64,000 nucleotides of DNA from contig NZ_JACHBY010000005.1 of NCBI RefSeq assembly GCF_014200495.1, positions 124,001 to 188,000 of the forward strand, read 5' to 3'. This stretch comes from Mucilaginibacter geliditolerans. GTDB lineage: Bacteria; Bacteroidota; Bacteroidia; Sphingobacteriales; Sphingobacteriaceae. Positions 1 through 9,000 of this stretch are shown piece by piece. The notes under the pieces are model-generated. The model did not search any database. It was not told the origin of the DNA and was given only the letters and a program-made list of their open reading frames with translations. Each line of letters starts with the position of its first letter. Within the stretch, counting starts at the first letter, position 1. The position numbers and the translations under genes were made by a program.

Positions 1-372
1 AAGTTGGCCATACAAAGGGGCAAAAGCAAAAAGGTAAAGAATTTTGGAACGATGATGGTGAAAGACCACAGCAAAGCCAATGATAAGCTGATGGCTCTGA
101 TCAAGGCGAAAAAAATAGATTTACCCATGACCCCCGATCCAGCGCAGCAGAGAATGATTCAGGATCTGTCGCAAAAATCAGGGAGTGATTTTGATAAGGC
201 TTATATTAAAGCCATGATTGATGATCACAAGGAAGATGTGAAAATATTTACAGAGGAAAGCAAAAAACTGCAGGACCCCGACCTGAAAGCATTTGCCATT
301 AAAACATTGCCCGTTTTACAAAAACATCTGGATGACATAAACGCCATACATGACAGTATGGGCGATAATTAA
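1..372 (+). CDS. DUF4142 domain protein, 5'-truncated
   Basis: The open frame runs in from the window edge: codons 1 and 2 read Lys-Leu and continue AIQRGKSKKVKNFG, so the TTG at position 4 is more likely an internal Leu than a start. The visible 123 codons match the helical, ferritin-like DUF4142 family (family knowledge: often exported, about 170-200 aa), with the family-typical segments FGTMMVKDHSKAN near the front and PVLQKHLDDINAIHDS near the stop. The missing part should hold the signal peptide and first helix. The biochemical role of the family is unknown. It ends with TAA and is followed by an 80-bp gap before an unrelated oxidoreductase gene. Confidence 0.8.
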   Translation, partial: KLAIQRGKSKKVKNFGTMMVKDHSKANDKLMALIKAKKIDLPMTPDPAQQRMIQDLSQKSGSDFDKAYIKAMIDDHKEDVKIFTEESKKLQDPDLKAFAIKTLPVLQKHLDDINAIHDSMGDN

Positions 373-408
373 TAAGTACATTAGTGGTTATTTAAGCTAA
401 AAGGTGCC

Positions 409-416
409 TATTTTTG
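409..416 (+). promoter_or_regulatory. Possible Bacteroidota -7 box
   Basis: TATTTTTG fits the Bacteroidota -7 consensus TAnnTTTG and lies 37 bp upstream of the oxidoreductase ATG. No convincing TTTG -33 box is seen at 19-21 bp upstream, so this is a weak call. Confidence 0.35.
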
Positions 417-452
417 CAGCTTTATTAAGCATCCATCTAAAAAGAAAACATA

Positions 453-1469
453 ATGTCAAAACCTATAGTAACGGGTATACTGGCCTACGGCATGTCGGGC
501 CGTGTGTTTCATGCGCCGTTTGTGGCTACTAATCCCGCTTTTAAGTTTAAAGCTGTAGTTGAGCGGCATGAAAAGAAAGCTGTGCAGCGCTACCCGGATG
601 TTATCAGTTACAATTCTATTGATGACCTGATAAACGATGATGAAATTGAACTGGTAATAGTAAATACACCCAACTATATGCACTTTGATAATGCTAAACA
701 GGCACTATTGGTCGGCAAGCATGTACTGATAGAAAAGCCCGCTGCTGCAACAAGTGCCGAGGTGAAAGAGGTATTTGATTTGGGCCGGAAAGTTGACCGC
801 CACGTAATGATCTATCATAACCGCAGGTGGGACAGCGGCTTTGTATCAGTAAGGGAAGTAATTGAAAGTGGCAGACTGGGTGAGCTAATTGAAGTGCAAT
901 TCAGGATGGACAGGTATAAAGCAGCTATTGGCCCTAAGCAATTTAAGGAGAAGAAAGATATGCCGGCTAATGGTATTGTATATGATCTTGGTTCGCATTT
1001 GGTTGATAATGTGATCAGTTTGTTTGGTAAGCCGTTATCGTTTGATAAAGTAACGGCTACGCACCGCGAAGGATCAGAGGTTGCGGATTATTGCAGTTTC
1101 AGGATCTCGTACCCCAATCAGCTGAATGTATATTTATCAGCAAGTTTATTGAGTTTGGAACCGCTTGCCGGTTTTGTGGTGGTAGGTGCTTTGGGCACTT
1201 ATATTAAAAACCGGAGCGATGTGCAGGAAGATCAACTGGTTGCAGGTATGCTGCCAACCGACCCCGGTTATGGCGTTGAGCCGGAGGGCAGTGAAGGTAA
1301 GCTGGTAACCATTGGGGTAGATAATGAGAAGATTGTAGAGTGGATGCCATCGCACAAAGGTGATTATACCCTTTTATTTAACGATGTGTGTCATACAATC
1401 CGCAATAATGCGTTATTCCCGGTAACGGAGGAGCAGGTTGCCTGGCAATTGGAGTTGCTTGAAAAATAA
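453..1469 (+). CDS. Gfo/Idh/MocA family NAD(P)-dependent oxidoreductase
   Basis: A 338-aa cytosolic protein with an N-terminal Rossmann fold (GILAYGMSGRVFHAPF, residues 8-23; the glycine pattern is AYGMSG) and the family hallmark EKP at residues 94-96, whose Lys is catalytic in relatives. The segment YDLGSHLVDNVISLFG carries the D-x-G-x-H motif of the C-terminal alpha/beta domain. Length is usual for the family, which oxidises or reduces sugars, inositols and related polyols with NAD(P). The exact substrate cannot be read from sequence. The variant AYGMSGRVFHAP is typical of the YvaA/YdgJ-like branch. It stands alone: the next gene starts 57 bp later and is unrelated. Confidence 0.88.
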   Translation: MSKPIVTGILAYGMSGRVFHAPFVATNPAFKFKAVVERHEKKAVQRYPDVISYNSIDDLINDDEIELVIVNTPNYMHFDNAKQALLVGKHVLIEKPAAATSAEVKEVFDLGRKVDRHVMIYHNRRWDSGFVSVREVIESGRLGELIEVQFRMDRYKAAIGPKQFKEKKDMPANGIVYDLGSHLVDNVISLFGKPLSFDKVTATHREGSEVADYCSFRISYPNQLNVYLSASLLSLEPLAGFVVVGALGTYIKNRSDVQEDQLVAGMLPTDPGYGVEPEGSEGKLVTIGVDNEKIVEWMPSHKGDYTLLFNDVCHTIRNNALFPVTEEQVAWQLELLEK

Positions 1470-1526
1470 AAATATCGTAACTATGCTTGTTATATCATTA
1501 AACAGATAATGCATTACCTCAACACA

Positions 1527-2036
1527 ATGAAAAAAATACTCCTTTTTTTAAGTTTAATTATAGCTGTTGGCTGCACCCAGGCACAAACAACACAAGCCCC
1601 TGCCAAGCCCAGTATTGATAATATACCAAACTTCAAGCTTTTAAGCCAGGATAGTGTTTACATCACGAATGCCAACCTGAAAAAAGGTAAAGGCGTAGTG
1701 ATTATCTATTTTTCGCCGGATTGCAGCCACTGCCAGCACATGATGACGGAGTTGAAACCCGACATGAAGAAATTCTCGAACGTAAATGTAGTAATGGCTA
1801 CATTCATCCAAACCAATATGCTTAAAATGCTGCGCGATTTCCGCAAGGATTATAAGCTGGATGAATATCCAAATTTCCTAACAGGTACGGAGTTTCCTAA
1901 CTATATCCTGCAACGCTATTACCAGGTAGCAACCACGCCATATATCGCGATATATGACCGCAAAGGCAAACTGGTAAAAGCCTATGACAAGGCTCCTAAA
2001 GTTGATGAACTGTTAGCTACGGTTAAGAAAATCTGA
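1527..2036 (+). CDS. Thioredoxin-like lipoprotein
   Basis: Predicted 169-aa periplasm-facing thioredoxin-fold protein. I prefer the ATG at 1527 over the one at 1509 because it gives a clean lipoprotein signal peptide (MKKILLFLSLIIAVGC, lipid-modified Cys at residue 16). The redox motif C66-S-H-C69 sits in YFSPDCSHCQHMM, the usual strand-then-CxxC arrangement of the TlpA/ResA/AhpC-TSA superfamily, and TTPYIAIYDRKGKLV supplies the cis-Pro loop. It probably reduces or exchanges disulfides in the envelope. Partners are not apparent: the neighbours are an oxidoreductase upstream and a convergent transglutaminase downstream. Confidence 0.85.
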   Translation: MKKILLFLSLIIAVGCTQAQTTQAPAKPSIDNIPNFKLLSQDSVYITNANLKKGKGVVIIYFSPDCSHCQHMMTELKPDMKKFSNVNVVMATFIQTNMLKMLRDFRKDYKLDEYPNFLTGTEFPNYILQRYYQVATTPYIAIYDRKGKLVKAYDKAPKVDELLATVKKI

Positions 2037-2058
2037 TTAGTATCAAGTGCTTTTTTTC

Positions 2059-2205
2059 AGTATCAAGTAGCTAGTATCAAGACAAAATAAAACAAGGCTT
2101 CAAATCCTGATGCCCTACCCTTTATATTAAGTAACTAGTATCAAGTATCAAGACAAAAAAAGCGAAGCTCTAAATCTTGATACCTGATACTAGCTACTTG
2201 ATACT
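2059..2205. repeat. Inverted/direct TATCAAG repeat element between convergent genes
   Basis: A 21-bp perfect inverted repeat occupies 2059-2079 and 2185-2205. Further direct copies of TATCAAG lie at about 2041, 2074, 2139 and 2146, and the opposite orientation CTTGATA at about 2176. The gap lies between two convergent genes, so the folded transcript could act as a bidirectional terminator, but the extra copies look like an amplified intergenic repeat. Confidence 0.75.
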
Positions 2206-2210
2206 AAAAT

Positions 2211-3179
2211 CTATTGTTGCTGCTGTTGTTGCTGAATCATTTCCATATAGCGCTGGTAGCTGTTTTTTGATACCTCGGTTACATGGCTGGCAGTGGTTAC
2301 TTCAATAACTTGTTTCTCATTGCCATAATAAGTGTCTTCTTCATCAACGGTTACGGCAACTTCCAGTTTATGGTGCGCCGAACCTTTGTAAACACCTTTT
2401 ACAGGTGAGCAATCAGAGAAATTACGGCCAACAGCTAACCTTACATGTGTTTCATTGGCTATACAGTTATTAGTTGGGTCGAGGCCGAGCCAGCCATAAT
2501 CGGGGATATAAGCTTCGGCCCAGGCATGGGTGGCGCCTTCACCGCGCATGCCGTTTTGCCCGGTACAAATGTACCCGCTCACATAACGCGACGGGATATT
2601 GATGATCCGTAGCATCTCCATTAAAATATGGGCAAAATCCTGGCAAACGCCGGCTTTTATCTTCCATATCTCGTCGAGCGTGGTATCAACAGTGGTTACA
2701 CCTTTTATATATTCAAAATTATCGTACACATACTGGCAAAAACGTAGCGCCACCTGGTAGGGGGTATCGTCTTTTGCTTTTTCTGACTCAACAATAGCTT
2801 TTAATTCTTCCAGGCCTTCAAAATATTCCTGTTTCAAAAAGTCGATATAAGGCACTATGTTTTGCAGGCGTTTAAGGTCCTCCCATTGGTGCGATGGAAA
2901 AATATCATTAACAGGCAGTAATTTATGGCGGGTATTAACCAGTATTTTTGAACTGATCATCATCACCATATGTGGCTCTATATAAGTAAAGCTACCCACC
3001 TCATTACCATAGTAATCAATATGTTTATCAATAGCTGGATTGCCGGTTATGGTTACTTCCTGCTTTAACACATCCTGGTACTCATCCTGTATCGGGAATA
3101 ATATGATCTGGTTGGCACTGTCGCGAACCGGACTATCATAAATATATTTGGTGATGTGTTTTATCTCTATCTCTGGCAT
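2211..3179 (-). CDS. Transglutaminase-like cysteine protease family protein
   Basis: A 322-aa protein with an N-terminal beta domain (MPEIEIKHITKYIYDSPVRDSANQIILFP, typical of the bacterial transglutaminase N-terminal domain) and a papain-like transglutaminase core. The triad is visible: Cys179 in AGVCQDFAH, His218 in ATHAWAEA and Asp234 in LGLDPTNN. It ends in a run of seven glutamines. No signal peptide is seen, so it is probably cytosolic. In many bacteria this gene sits with alpha-E and circularly permuted ATP-grasp genes, as here, a cluster proposed to build or trim a peptide. It is the last gene of the cluster; a repeat-filled 149-bp gap separates it from alpha-E. Confidence 0.9.
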   Translation of the reverse strand: MPEIEIKHITKYIYDSPVRDSANQIILFPIQDEYQDVLKQEVTITGNPAIDKHIDYYGNEVGSFTYIEPHMVMMISSKILVNTRHKLLPVNDIFPSHQWEDLKRLQNIVPYIDFLKQEYFEGLEELKAIVESEKAKDDTPYQVALRFCQYVYDNFEYIKGVTTVDTTLDEIWKIKAGVCQDFAHILMEMLRIINIPSRYVSGYICTGQNGMRGEGATHAWAEAYIPDYGWLGLDPTNNCIANETHVRLAVGRNFSDCSPVKGVYKGSAHHKLEVAVTVDEEDTYYGNEKQVIEVTTASHVTEVSKNSYQRYMEMIQQQQQQQ

Positions 3180-3205
3180 AACAGTTCAATTTATTGATTT
3201 TAAAA

Positions 3206-3330
3206 TTTGAAGATTTGAAAATTTATTTAGCTGGTGGTTAAAGGATTGAATGTATGAGATGTTTCATATTATTATTTATATTTTCAAATCCTCAAATCAC
3301 CAAATTTTCAAATCACTATATTTTCAAATC
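3206..3330. repeat. TTTTCAAATC repeat cluster
   Basis: The decamer TTTTCAAATC occurs at 3281-3290, 3305-3314 and 3321-3330, and in inverse orientation (GATTTGAAAA) at 3212-3221. The last copy overlaps the stop codon of the alpha-E gene. The arms can pair across the gap between the alpha-E and transglutaminase genes. It looks like a low-complexity intergenic repeat rather than a coding feature. Confidence 0.65.
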
Positions 3331-4264
3331 AGGAATGAGCAAAATAATATTCATTTAATTTGTTGGCTATACCATAAAGCTCGCTGCGTATTTGTGTAAG
3401 AAAAGTGTGTAACCCTTCTTCACGAATGCTCTTTACGGAACTATATTTAATACGGCTCTGCAGCCGGCCTATCTGGAACGACATTTCGCGGAAATCATCT
3501 ACATTGCTGTCGTTCTTCAATCTTTCAAAATAGCGGTGGATGTTATTCACCGAATAAATAACCGAACGTGGGAAATCATTGTTTAAAACAACCTGCTCCA
3601 GGATGTTTTCAGCCTCAAAACCTTCGCGATATGTTTTAAGATATAGCTCATAACCACCTAATGATAGCAATAAATGTTTCCAGTAAGTGGTGTCGGTTAG
3701 CAGGTCGGGGTTATCATCTATCGAACCAAATTTGGTATCCAATATATCTACCGACTGTATAGCGCGCTCCAAATATTTACCGATATTCATAAAGCTGCGG
3801 CCTTCGCCACGCTCCATGGTAATTTCAACAGTACCATAGTATAGCATTGCCTGCTTTATCAGGATATCCAATATACCTATAGGGTCTTCACGCTGCAATG
3901 CTTTTTCAAGTCTTGGATCTTTTACGGTATGATAATACTCATTCAGGCATTGCCACAGATCTTTGGTGATATGTTCTTGTACTCCGCGGGCATTTTCACG
4001 TGCAAGGGTAATAATGTTTAAAACAGAGTTACTGTTGGTTTTACCCGTAACCATATATTTTAATACCGCGCGACTATCATTATCCAGTCTCGTACTTGCA
4101 TCATCTTCCAAACCTGCAAATATCCGGATCACCGGTTCCCAGGTAAATTCCTGTACCGTATCCTGTGATGAAGCATAGTTTATTTTGAGCATCCGCAGCA
4201 TACCATCACTGCGCTCAATATAACGGCTTAACCAATAAAAACTTGCTGCTACCCTGCTTAACAT
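3329..4264 (-). CDS. Alpha-E domain protein (DUF403)
   Basis: A 311-aa, almost wholly helical protein beginning MLSRVAASFYWLSRYIERSDGMLRML, the signature opening of the alpha-E (DUF403) family. Length matches the family (about 300-330 aa). No catalytic motif or signal peptide is seen. The family is nearly always encoded beside a circularly permuted ATP-grasp enzyme and a transglutaminase, and is thought to be a partner of that amide-ligase system; its own chemistry is not established. Here it lies between those two genes on the same strand, supporting one functional unit. Confidence 0.92.
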   Translation of the reverse strand: MLSRVAASFYWLSRYIERSDGMLRMLKINYASSQDTVQEFTWEPVIRIFAGLEDDASTRLDNDSRAVLKYMVTGKTNSNSVLNIITLARENARGVQEHITKDLWQCLNEYYHTVKDPRLEKALQREDPIGILDILIKQAMLYYGTVEITMERGEGRSFMNIGKYLERAIQSVDILDTKFGSIDDNPDLLTDTTYWKHLLLSLGGYELYLKTYREGFEAENILEQVVLNNDFPRSVIYSVNNIHRYFERLKNDSNVDDFREMSFQIGRLQSRIKYSSVKSIREEGLHTFLTQIRSELYGIANKLNEYYFAHS

Positions 4265-4267
4265 ATG

Positions 4268-4373
4268 CCCCCTAACCCCCTGAAGGGGGAATTATTTTGG
4301 TTTATTTTTTTTGTTAATTCTCTCATGTGCTATAATTATTGCATACTCACTCTCCCTTCAGGGGGTTGGGGGG
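4268..4373. repeat. 23-bp GC-rich inverted repeat with 60-nt spacer
   Basis: Arms at 4268-4290 and 4351-4373 are reverse complements at 21 of 23 positions, each holding a CCCCCTGAAGGGGG-like core that can also fold on itself. The GC-rich arms stand out against an AT-rich spacer and stop two bases before the end of the ATP-grasp gene. This arrangement resembles a small non-autonomous inverted-repeat element; similar CCCCTGAAGGGG-type intergenic repeats are, as I recall, common in Bacteroidota genomes. Confidence 0.7.
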
Positions 4374-4375
4374 CT

Positions 4376-5824
4376 CTACGCCAGCACCCACGTATCCTTA
4401 CTGCCACCGCCTTGTGAACTGTTCACCACCAGCGATCCTTCTTTAAGAGCTACACGTGTTAAACCGCCCGGTACTATTTCAATACCATCCGGTCCGTATA
4501 AGGCGTATGGCCTCAGATCAATCCTTCGTGGTTGCAATGCACCCTGCATATAACATGGTGCTGCCGACAAACTGATAGTTGGCTGTGCGATGAAATTGCG
4601 GGGATCCTTTAATACCTCAATTTTGTAATCCTCAATTTCCTGTTCCGTTGCCGCATGGCCCATCAGCATGCCGTAGCCGCCGCTGCCATTGGTTTTTTTA
4701 ATCACCATTTTGTTCATGTTTTTGAAGACATACTCACGCTCATCACGGTTGCCCAGTTGCAATGTTGGCACGTTTTTAAGGATAGGTTCTTCGTTCAGAT
4801 AATACCTGATCATATCCGGTACATAAGTGTAAACCGCCTTATCATCGGCAACGCCATTGCCAATCGCGTTTACAATAGCCACGTTGCCTTTACGGTATGC
4901 ACCCATTATACCCGCCACGCCCAGCATACTGCCAGGGTTAAATACCAATGGGTCGAGGTAATCATCATCAACTCTACGGTATATCACATCAACCTGCTGT
5001 AAGCCGGTAGTGGTTTTCATGTACACTTTGTGGTTGTGTACCACTAAGTCGCGCCCTTCAACCAGTTCAACACCCATTAAACGGGCCAGCGTGGTATGCT
5101 CAAAATAAGCCGAGTTATATATCCCCGGACTAAGCAATACAATTGTCGGGTTGTTTATTTGCCTTGGCGATAACGCCAGCAGGTTTTTATACAATATGGT
5201 TGGATATTCTGTAACGCTGCGTACCCCGCATTGCGGCAGCAGATCGGGGAATAAACGTTTGGTGATCTCACGGTTCTCCAGCATATAGCTCACGCCAGAT
5301 GGTGTGCGCAAATTATCTTCCAGTACATAAAAAGTGCCGTCATGATCACGGATCAGGTCGATGCCTGATATATGGATATATATATCATAAGGTACCTGTA
5401 ATTGGTGCATCTCCCGCAAAAAGTGTGGGCATGAGTAAATAATATCAATAGGTACTATACCATCCTTAATTATGAATTGGTTGTTGTAAATATCTTTAAG
5501 AAATAGGTTGAGCGCCGTTAAACGTTGTTTGATGCCTTTCTCCACAAAAGCCCATTCGCTTGCGGTGATGATGCGGGGGATAATATCAAAGGGGAATATC
5601 TTTTCAATTCCCTCGCCGCTATTGTAAACCGTAAAAGTAATACCCTGGCTCATAAAAAGCCTTTTGGCCAGTTCTTCTTTTTTGTTCAGATCATCGGCAG
5701 ATTCTCTTGAAATATATTCAATAACCTTGCGATAATGATCCCTTATTTGAGAATCTTCACCGTACATTTCATCCCAAACGCCATTAATTGGGGAGTATTT
5801 ATCAAAATAAGCTGATTCCTGCAT
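4376..5824 (-). CDS. Circularly permuted type 2 ATP-grasp protein
   Basis: A 482-aa protein of the DUF404/DUF407 circularly permuted ATP-grasp family, the first gene of the minus-strand cluster with alpha-E and transglutaminase. Recognisable segments are AYFDKYSPINGVWDEMYG near the N terminus, FYVLEDNLRTPSGVSYMLENR (E-D-N-x-R-x-P-S-G, a family hallmark), GVADDKAVYTYVPDMIRYYL, and VIKKTNGSGGYGMLMG, a nucleotide-binding glycine loop. Family knowledge: ATP-grasp enzymes form amide or peptide bonds through acyl-phosphates; the natural product of this cluster is not established. Cytosolic; normal length. Confidence 0.92.
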   Translation of the reverse strand: MQESAYFDKYSPINGVWDEMYGEDSQIRDHYRKVIEYISRESADDLNKKEELAKRLFMSQGITFTVYNSGEGIEKIFPFDIIPRIITASEWAFVEKGIKQRLTALNLFLKDIYNNQFIIKDGIVPIDIIYSCPHFLREMHQLQVPYDIYIHISGIDLIRDHDGTFYVLEDNLRTPSGVSYMLENREITKRLFPDLLPQCGVRSVTEYPTILYKNLLALSPRQINNPTIVLLSPGIYNSAYFEHTTLARLMGVELVEGRDLVVHNHKVYMKTTTGLQQVDVIYRRVDDDYLDPLVFNPGSMLGVAGIMGAYRKGNVAIVNAIGNGVADDKAVYTYVPDMIRYYLNEEPILKNVPTLQLGNRDEREYVFKNMNKMVIKKTNGSGGYGMLMGHAATEQEIEDYKIEVLKDPRNFIAQPTISLSAAPCYMQGALQPRRIDLRPYALYGPDGIEIVPGGLTRVALKEGSLVVNSSQGGGSKDTWVLA

Positions 5825-5990
5825 GTAAAATTGCCCTCTAAACTAAAAATGTGTTAACCAGTTATTTTCAGAAAGGTAATTTATGAAGTGTTTTTGATAA
5901 AAAGGCTAATTATTTTATTTTTATTTGAAATAAAGGGATGTTATTATGAAAATACTTTATAAAATAAGGTTTTTTAATCAATAATTTATA

Positions 5991-6045
5991 AAAATGCCTC
6001 AAATTTTCAAAATCACACCTGTCGAAATTGAAAATTTAAGGCATT
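5991..6045 (-). terminator. Rho-independent terminator of the DUF2723 gene
   Basis: On the minus strand, just past the DUF2723 stop, the arms ATGCCTTAAATTTTCAA and TTGAAAATTTGAGGCAT (plus-strand 6028-6044 and 5994-6010) form a 17-bp stem with one mismatch, followed by a short U run. The remainder of the 246-bp gap down to 5825 is AT-rich with nothing else seen; it must also carry the promoter of the ATP-grasp operon. Confidence 0.8.
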
Positions 6046-6070
6046 AAGATTGTGAATCAACCTATAACAG

Positions 6071-9000
6071 CTACCGCTTTAAAATACTGCTGAATTTACT
6101 CTCATAATCATTTAGCTGTGCCAGTAGTTGGGTGTTTAATTCAGGTCGATTGTTGTCTTTAGCAACATTGGCCATCTTGTTTAAAAAATACAAGCTGTTT
6201 TGCACATCGTTATAACTTACCTGGGCAGTGTTGTTTTGCAGCAGGTAATAATTATAATTAAGCTGATCGGTAACGTAACCATCAACACTATTAATTAAGC
6301 GGTTGCCTAAGGCAATGTCATTTAGTTTAAAAGAGGTATCGGCAATGGATACTTTTCCTTGTGCGGCCGAGTAATTAGGATTGATATCTGGTGCTACGCT
6401 GTCAAACTTATGGATGGTTTGCAGGGCCAGGTCGTTACGGCCATCTTTCATTAAGCCAACGGCTAAGTCGGCAAATGAATTAACCAGCTGAGGGAAAAAT
6501 ACCTGTGTTGATTGCTGGTCGAGATATTTAGCCGTTTTATAATTACCCCATTTAAACTTATTCATCATGTTGGCATACATCACAAGGCTGTTAGTTTTTG
6601 ATTGCTGATCGCGAACAGATGGTTCGGGTTTTAAAGGCATCAGGTGATAAACAAAACCCTCCTTATATAAGTACTGATCTAAGCCGAAGAGGTTTTCCTC
6701 GCCAATTGAAGTGGTAAAGCAAATAGGCCTTTGCCAATGGTTATGGGCTATGATATCCAGTATGGCCAGTTTTTCCTTGGTAACATAATTACCACGGAAC
6801 TGCCATTTAATAGTATCGGCAATCATATTTTGCTGTGCTGCGGGAACTACGTTGTTTTTGATAACCTCACCGGCGTTTACGGTAAGCTTCAGGTTTTTTG
6901 TGGGCAGATAATTACTGCTGCTGCCATCCTGGTACTCTACCTGTGTGCGTTTATCGTCCGATGTTAAAAAATCAAACACATCCTTAACCTCCACAAAACC
7001 CGGAATTTTAGCATCATTATAAGGCAGCATATCGCGCACGCCTGCTTTATATTTATCATAAGGCATGGTAATGGGTAATGCATCGGCCTCATTAATTTTG
7101 CGCTGCATTTGTTTTATCGACCAGTCGCCACTCAGCAGGCTCAGATTAACAATGCGCACATCCGGCCTTACGTTCATTACTTCCTGGTCGGCCCATAACG
7201 AGTAGGTATCATTATCGCCAAAGTCAAATAAAATAGCATTCTTGGGGCAGCTCATCAGGTAATCGTAAGCCATATCATGCGCGGTAAGTTTGGTTGAGCG
7301 GTCATGGTTTTTCCATTCCTTGCTTACCAGCAATACCGGGCCAACCAATAAGCATATGGCAGTCGCGCCGATGGTGGCATATCTTGCATTTAATCTTTTT
7401 TGGGCGATGTTAGCTAACGCGATAACCCCCAAACCTATCCAGATGGCAAAGGCATAAAATGATCCTACATAGGAGTAATCACGCTCGCGGGGTTGTACGC
7501 CTGCCTGGTTCACATATAATACAATAGCCAAACCGGTGAAGAAGAATAGCAATGCTATGATCAAGGCGTCCCTTTTACTGCGTTTAATATGGTAGGCCAT
7601 GCCCAGTAAGCCCAATATTAATGGCAAAGCATATAGTGGGGTATAAGTAGTGCCGTGCAATATATATTGTGGCAGGTTTTTAGCATTATCAAACCAGCCG
7701 GTGGTCCAGTTGCCGCCAACACCATTCATGTTGGTTTGGCCCTCTATGTCGTCATCGCTGTAACGGCCGGCGAAGTTCCACATAAAGTAGCGCCAGTACA
7801 TCTGGTACATTTGCCAGCTGAACATAAATTTCATGTTATCAGCAAACGTAGGCGATTGTCCATCGCCCAATTGCAGCCATTGCTTATAAAATTGAGAGTC
7901 CTGTTCAAAACCTTCGCTGCCCTGCGTGGTCCACATACGTGGCAGGAGGGTATTATGGTCGTATATATAATCCTGCTGCTTGCCGATAACTTCGTAATTG
8001 GTTTTGCCTTTGCGATAAAGGTTACCGCTTTCTTTCTCATCAATTATTTTGGCATCAAATAGTGGTCCATATAATAAAGGTGTTTCGCCGTATTGTATGC
8101 GGTTTAAATAGCCATAAAGTGTAAAGGCATCGCTTGGGTGTGCGTTGTTAAGGTTGGTACCTGCTGTGGCCCTTATAGGAATATATACAAAGGAGCTGTA
8201 GCCGAAATAAATAAACACCACACATAAAAATGCCAGGTTAAGCATAGGCTTTTTGTAGCGGATACTGTACCAGATGCCAAATGCCAGCAGGCCTATAAGT
8301 AATACCAGGAAAAATATAGCGCCGCTGCCGAAACCTAAACCCAGGGTATTCACAAAAAACAGATCTAAATTTGCAGCAGCTGCAACGGTATAGCCCCTGA
8401 GGCCATATTGCACCAGCGCCAGTATGCCTATGCTGATTAAGAACGCTGTGATGCCTGTTTTCAGGTTGATGTTTTTATACCTGCGGAAATAATACACCAG
8501 AACTAATGCCGGTATAGTTAATAAGTTAAGTAGGTGTATACCGATGGATAAACCCATTACATAGGCAATAAATATGATCCACTTATCCGCGCCAAGTTCA
8601 TCGGCATGGGCCTCCCATTTTAATATCGCCCAAAAAACTAAAGCGGTACATAATGACGACCATGCGAATACAATATATTCAACAGCCGAAAACCAAAAGG
8701 TATCGGTATAGGTAAATGCCAGCGCGCCAACCAGGCCCGCGCTCATGATCAGCCCGGTACGAGTTTCATCCAAAGCTTTATTGCCGGCTGTCAGCATTTT
8801 TTTAGCCATGGCGGTAATGGTCCAAAACAGGAACATAATAGTTGCCCCGCTGGCCAGCGCCGAACCCATATTAGCAAAATACGGCACCTTATTCCTGTCG
8901 CCTAATGATAGTAAGGAGAACGCTTTACCCAGCATGGCAAACAGCGGATAACCCGGCTGGTGCGAAACCTGCAGGCGGTAAGCGCAGGCAATAAATTCGC

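Noticed and set aside
4..372. TTG at position 4 as a true start of the DUF4142 gene
   Set aside because: The frame is open to the window edge and KLAIQRGK reads as internal family sequence; a signal peptide is missing, so the gene is 5'-truncated.
1509..1526. Upstream ATG for the thioredoxin-like gene
   Set aside because: Starting at 1527 gives a clean lipoprotein signal; the extra six residues only disturb it.
2041..2205. CRISPR array from the repeated TATCAAG units
   Set aside because: Units are only 7 bp, irregularly spaced and in both orientations, with no spacers or cas genes.
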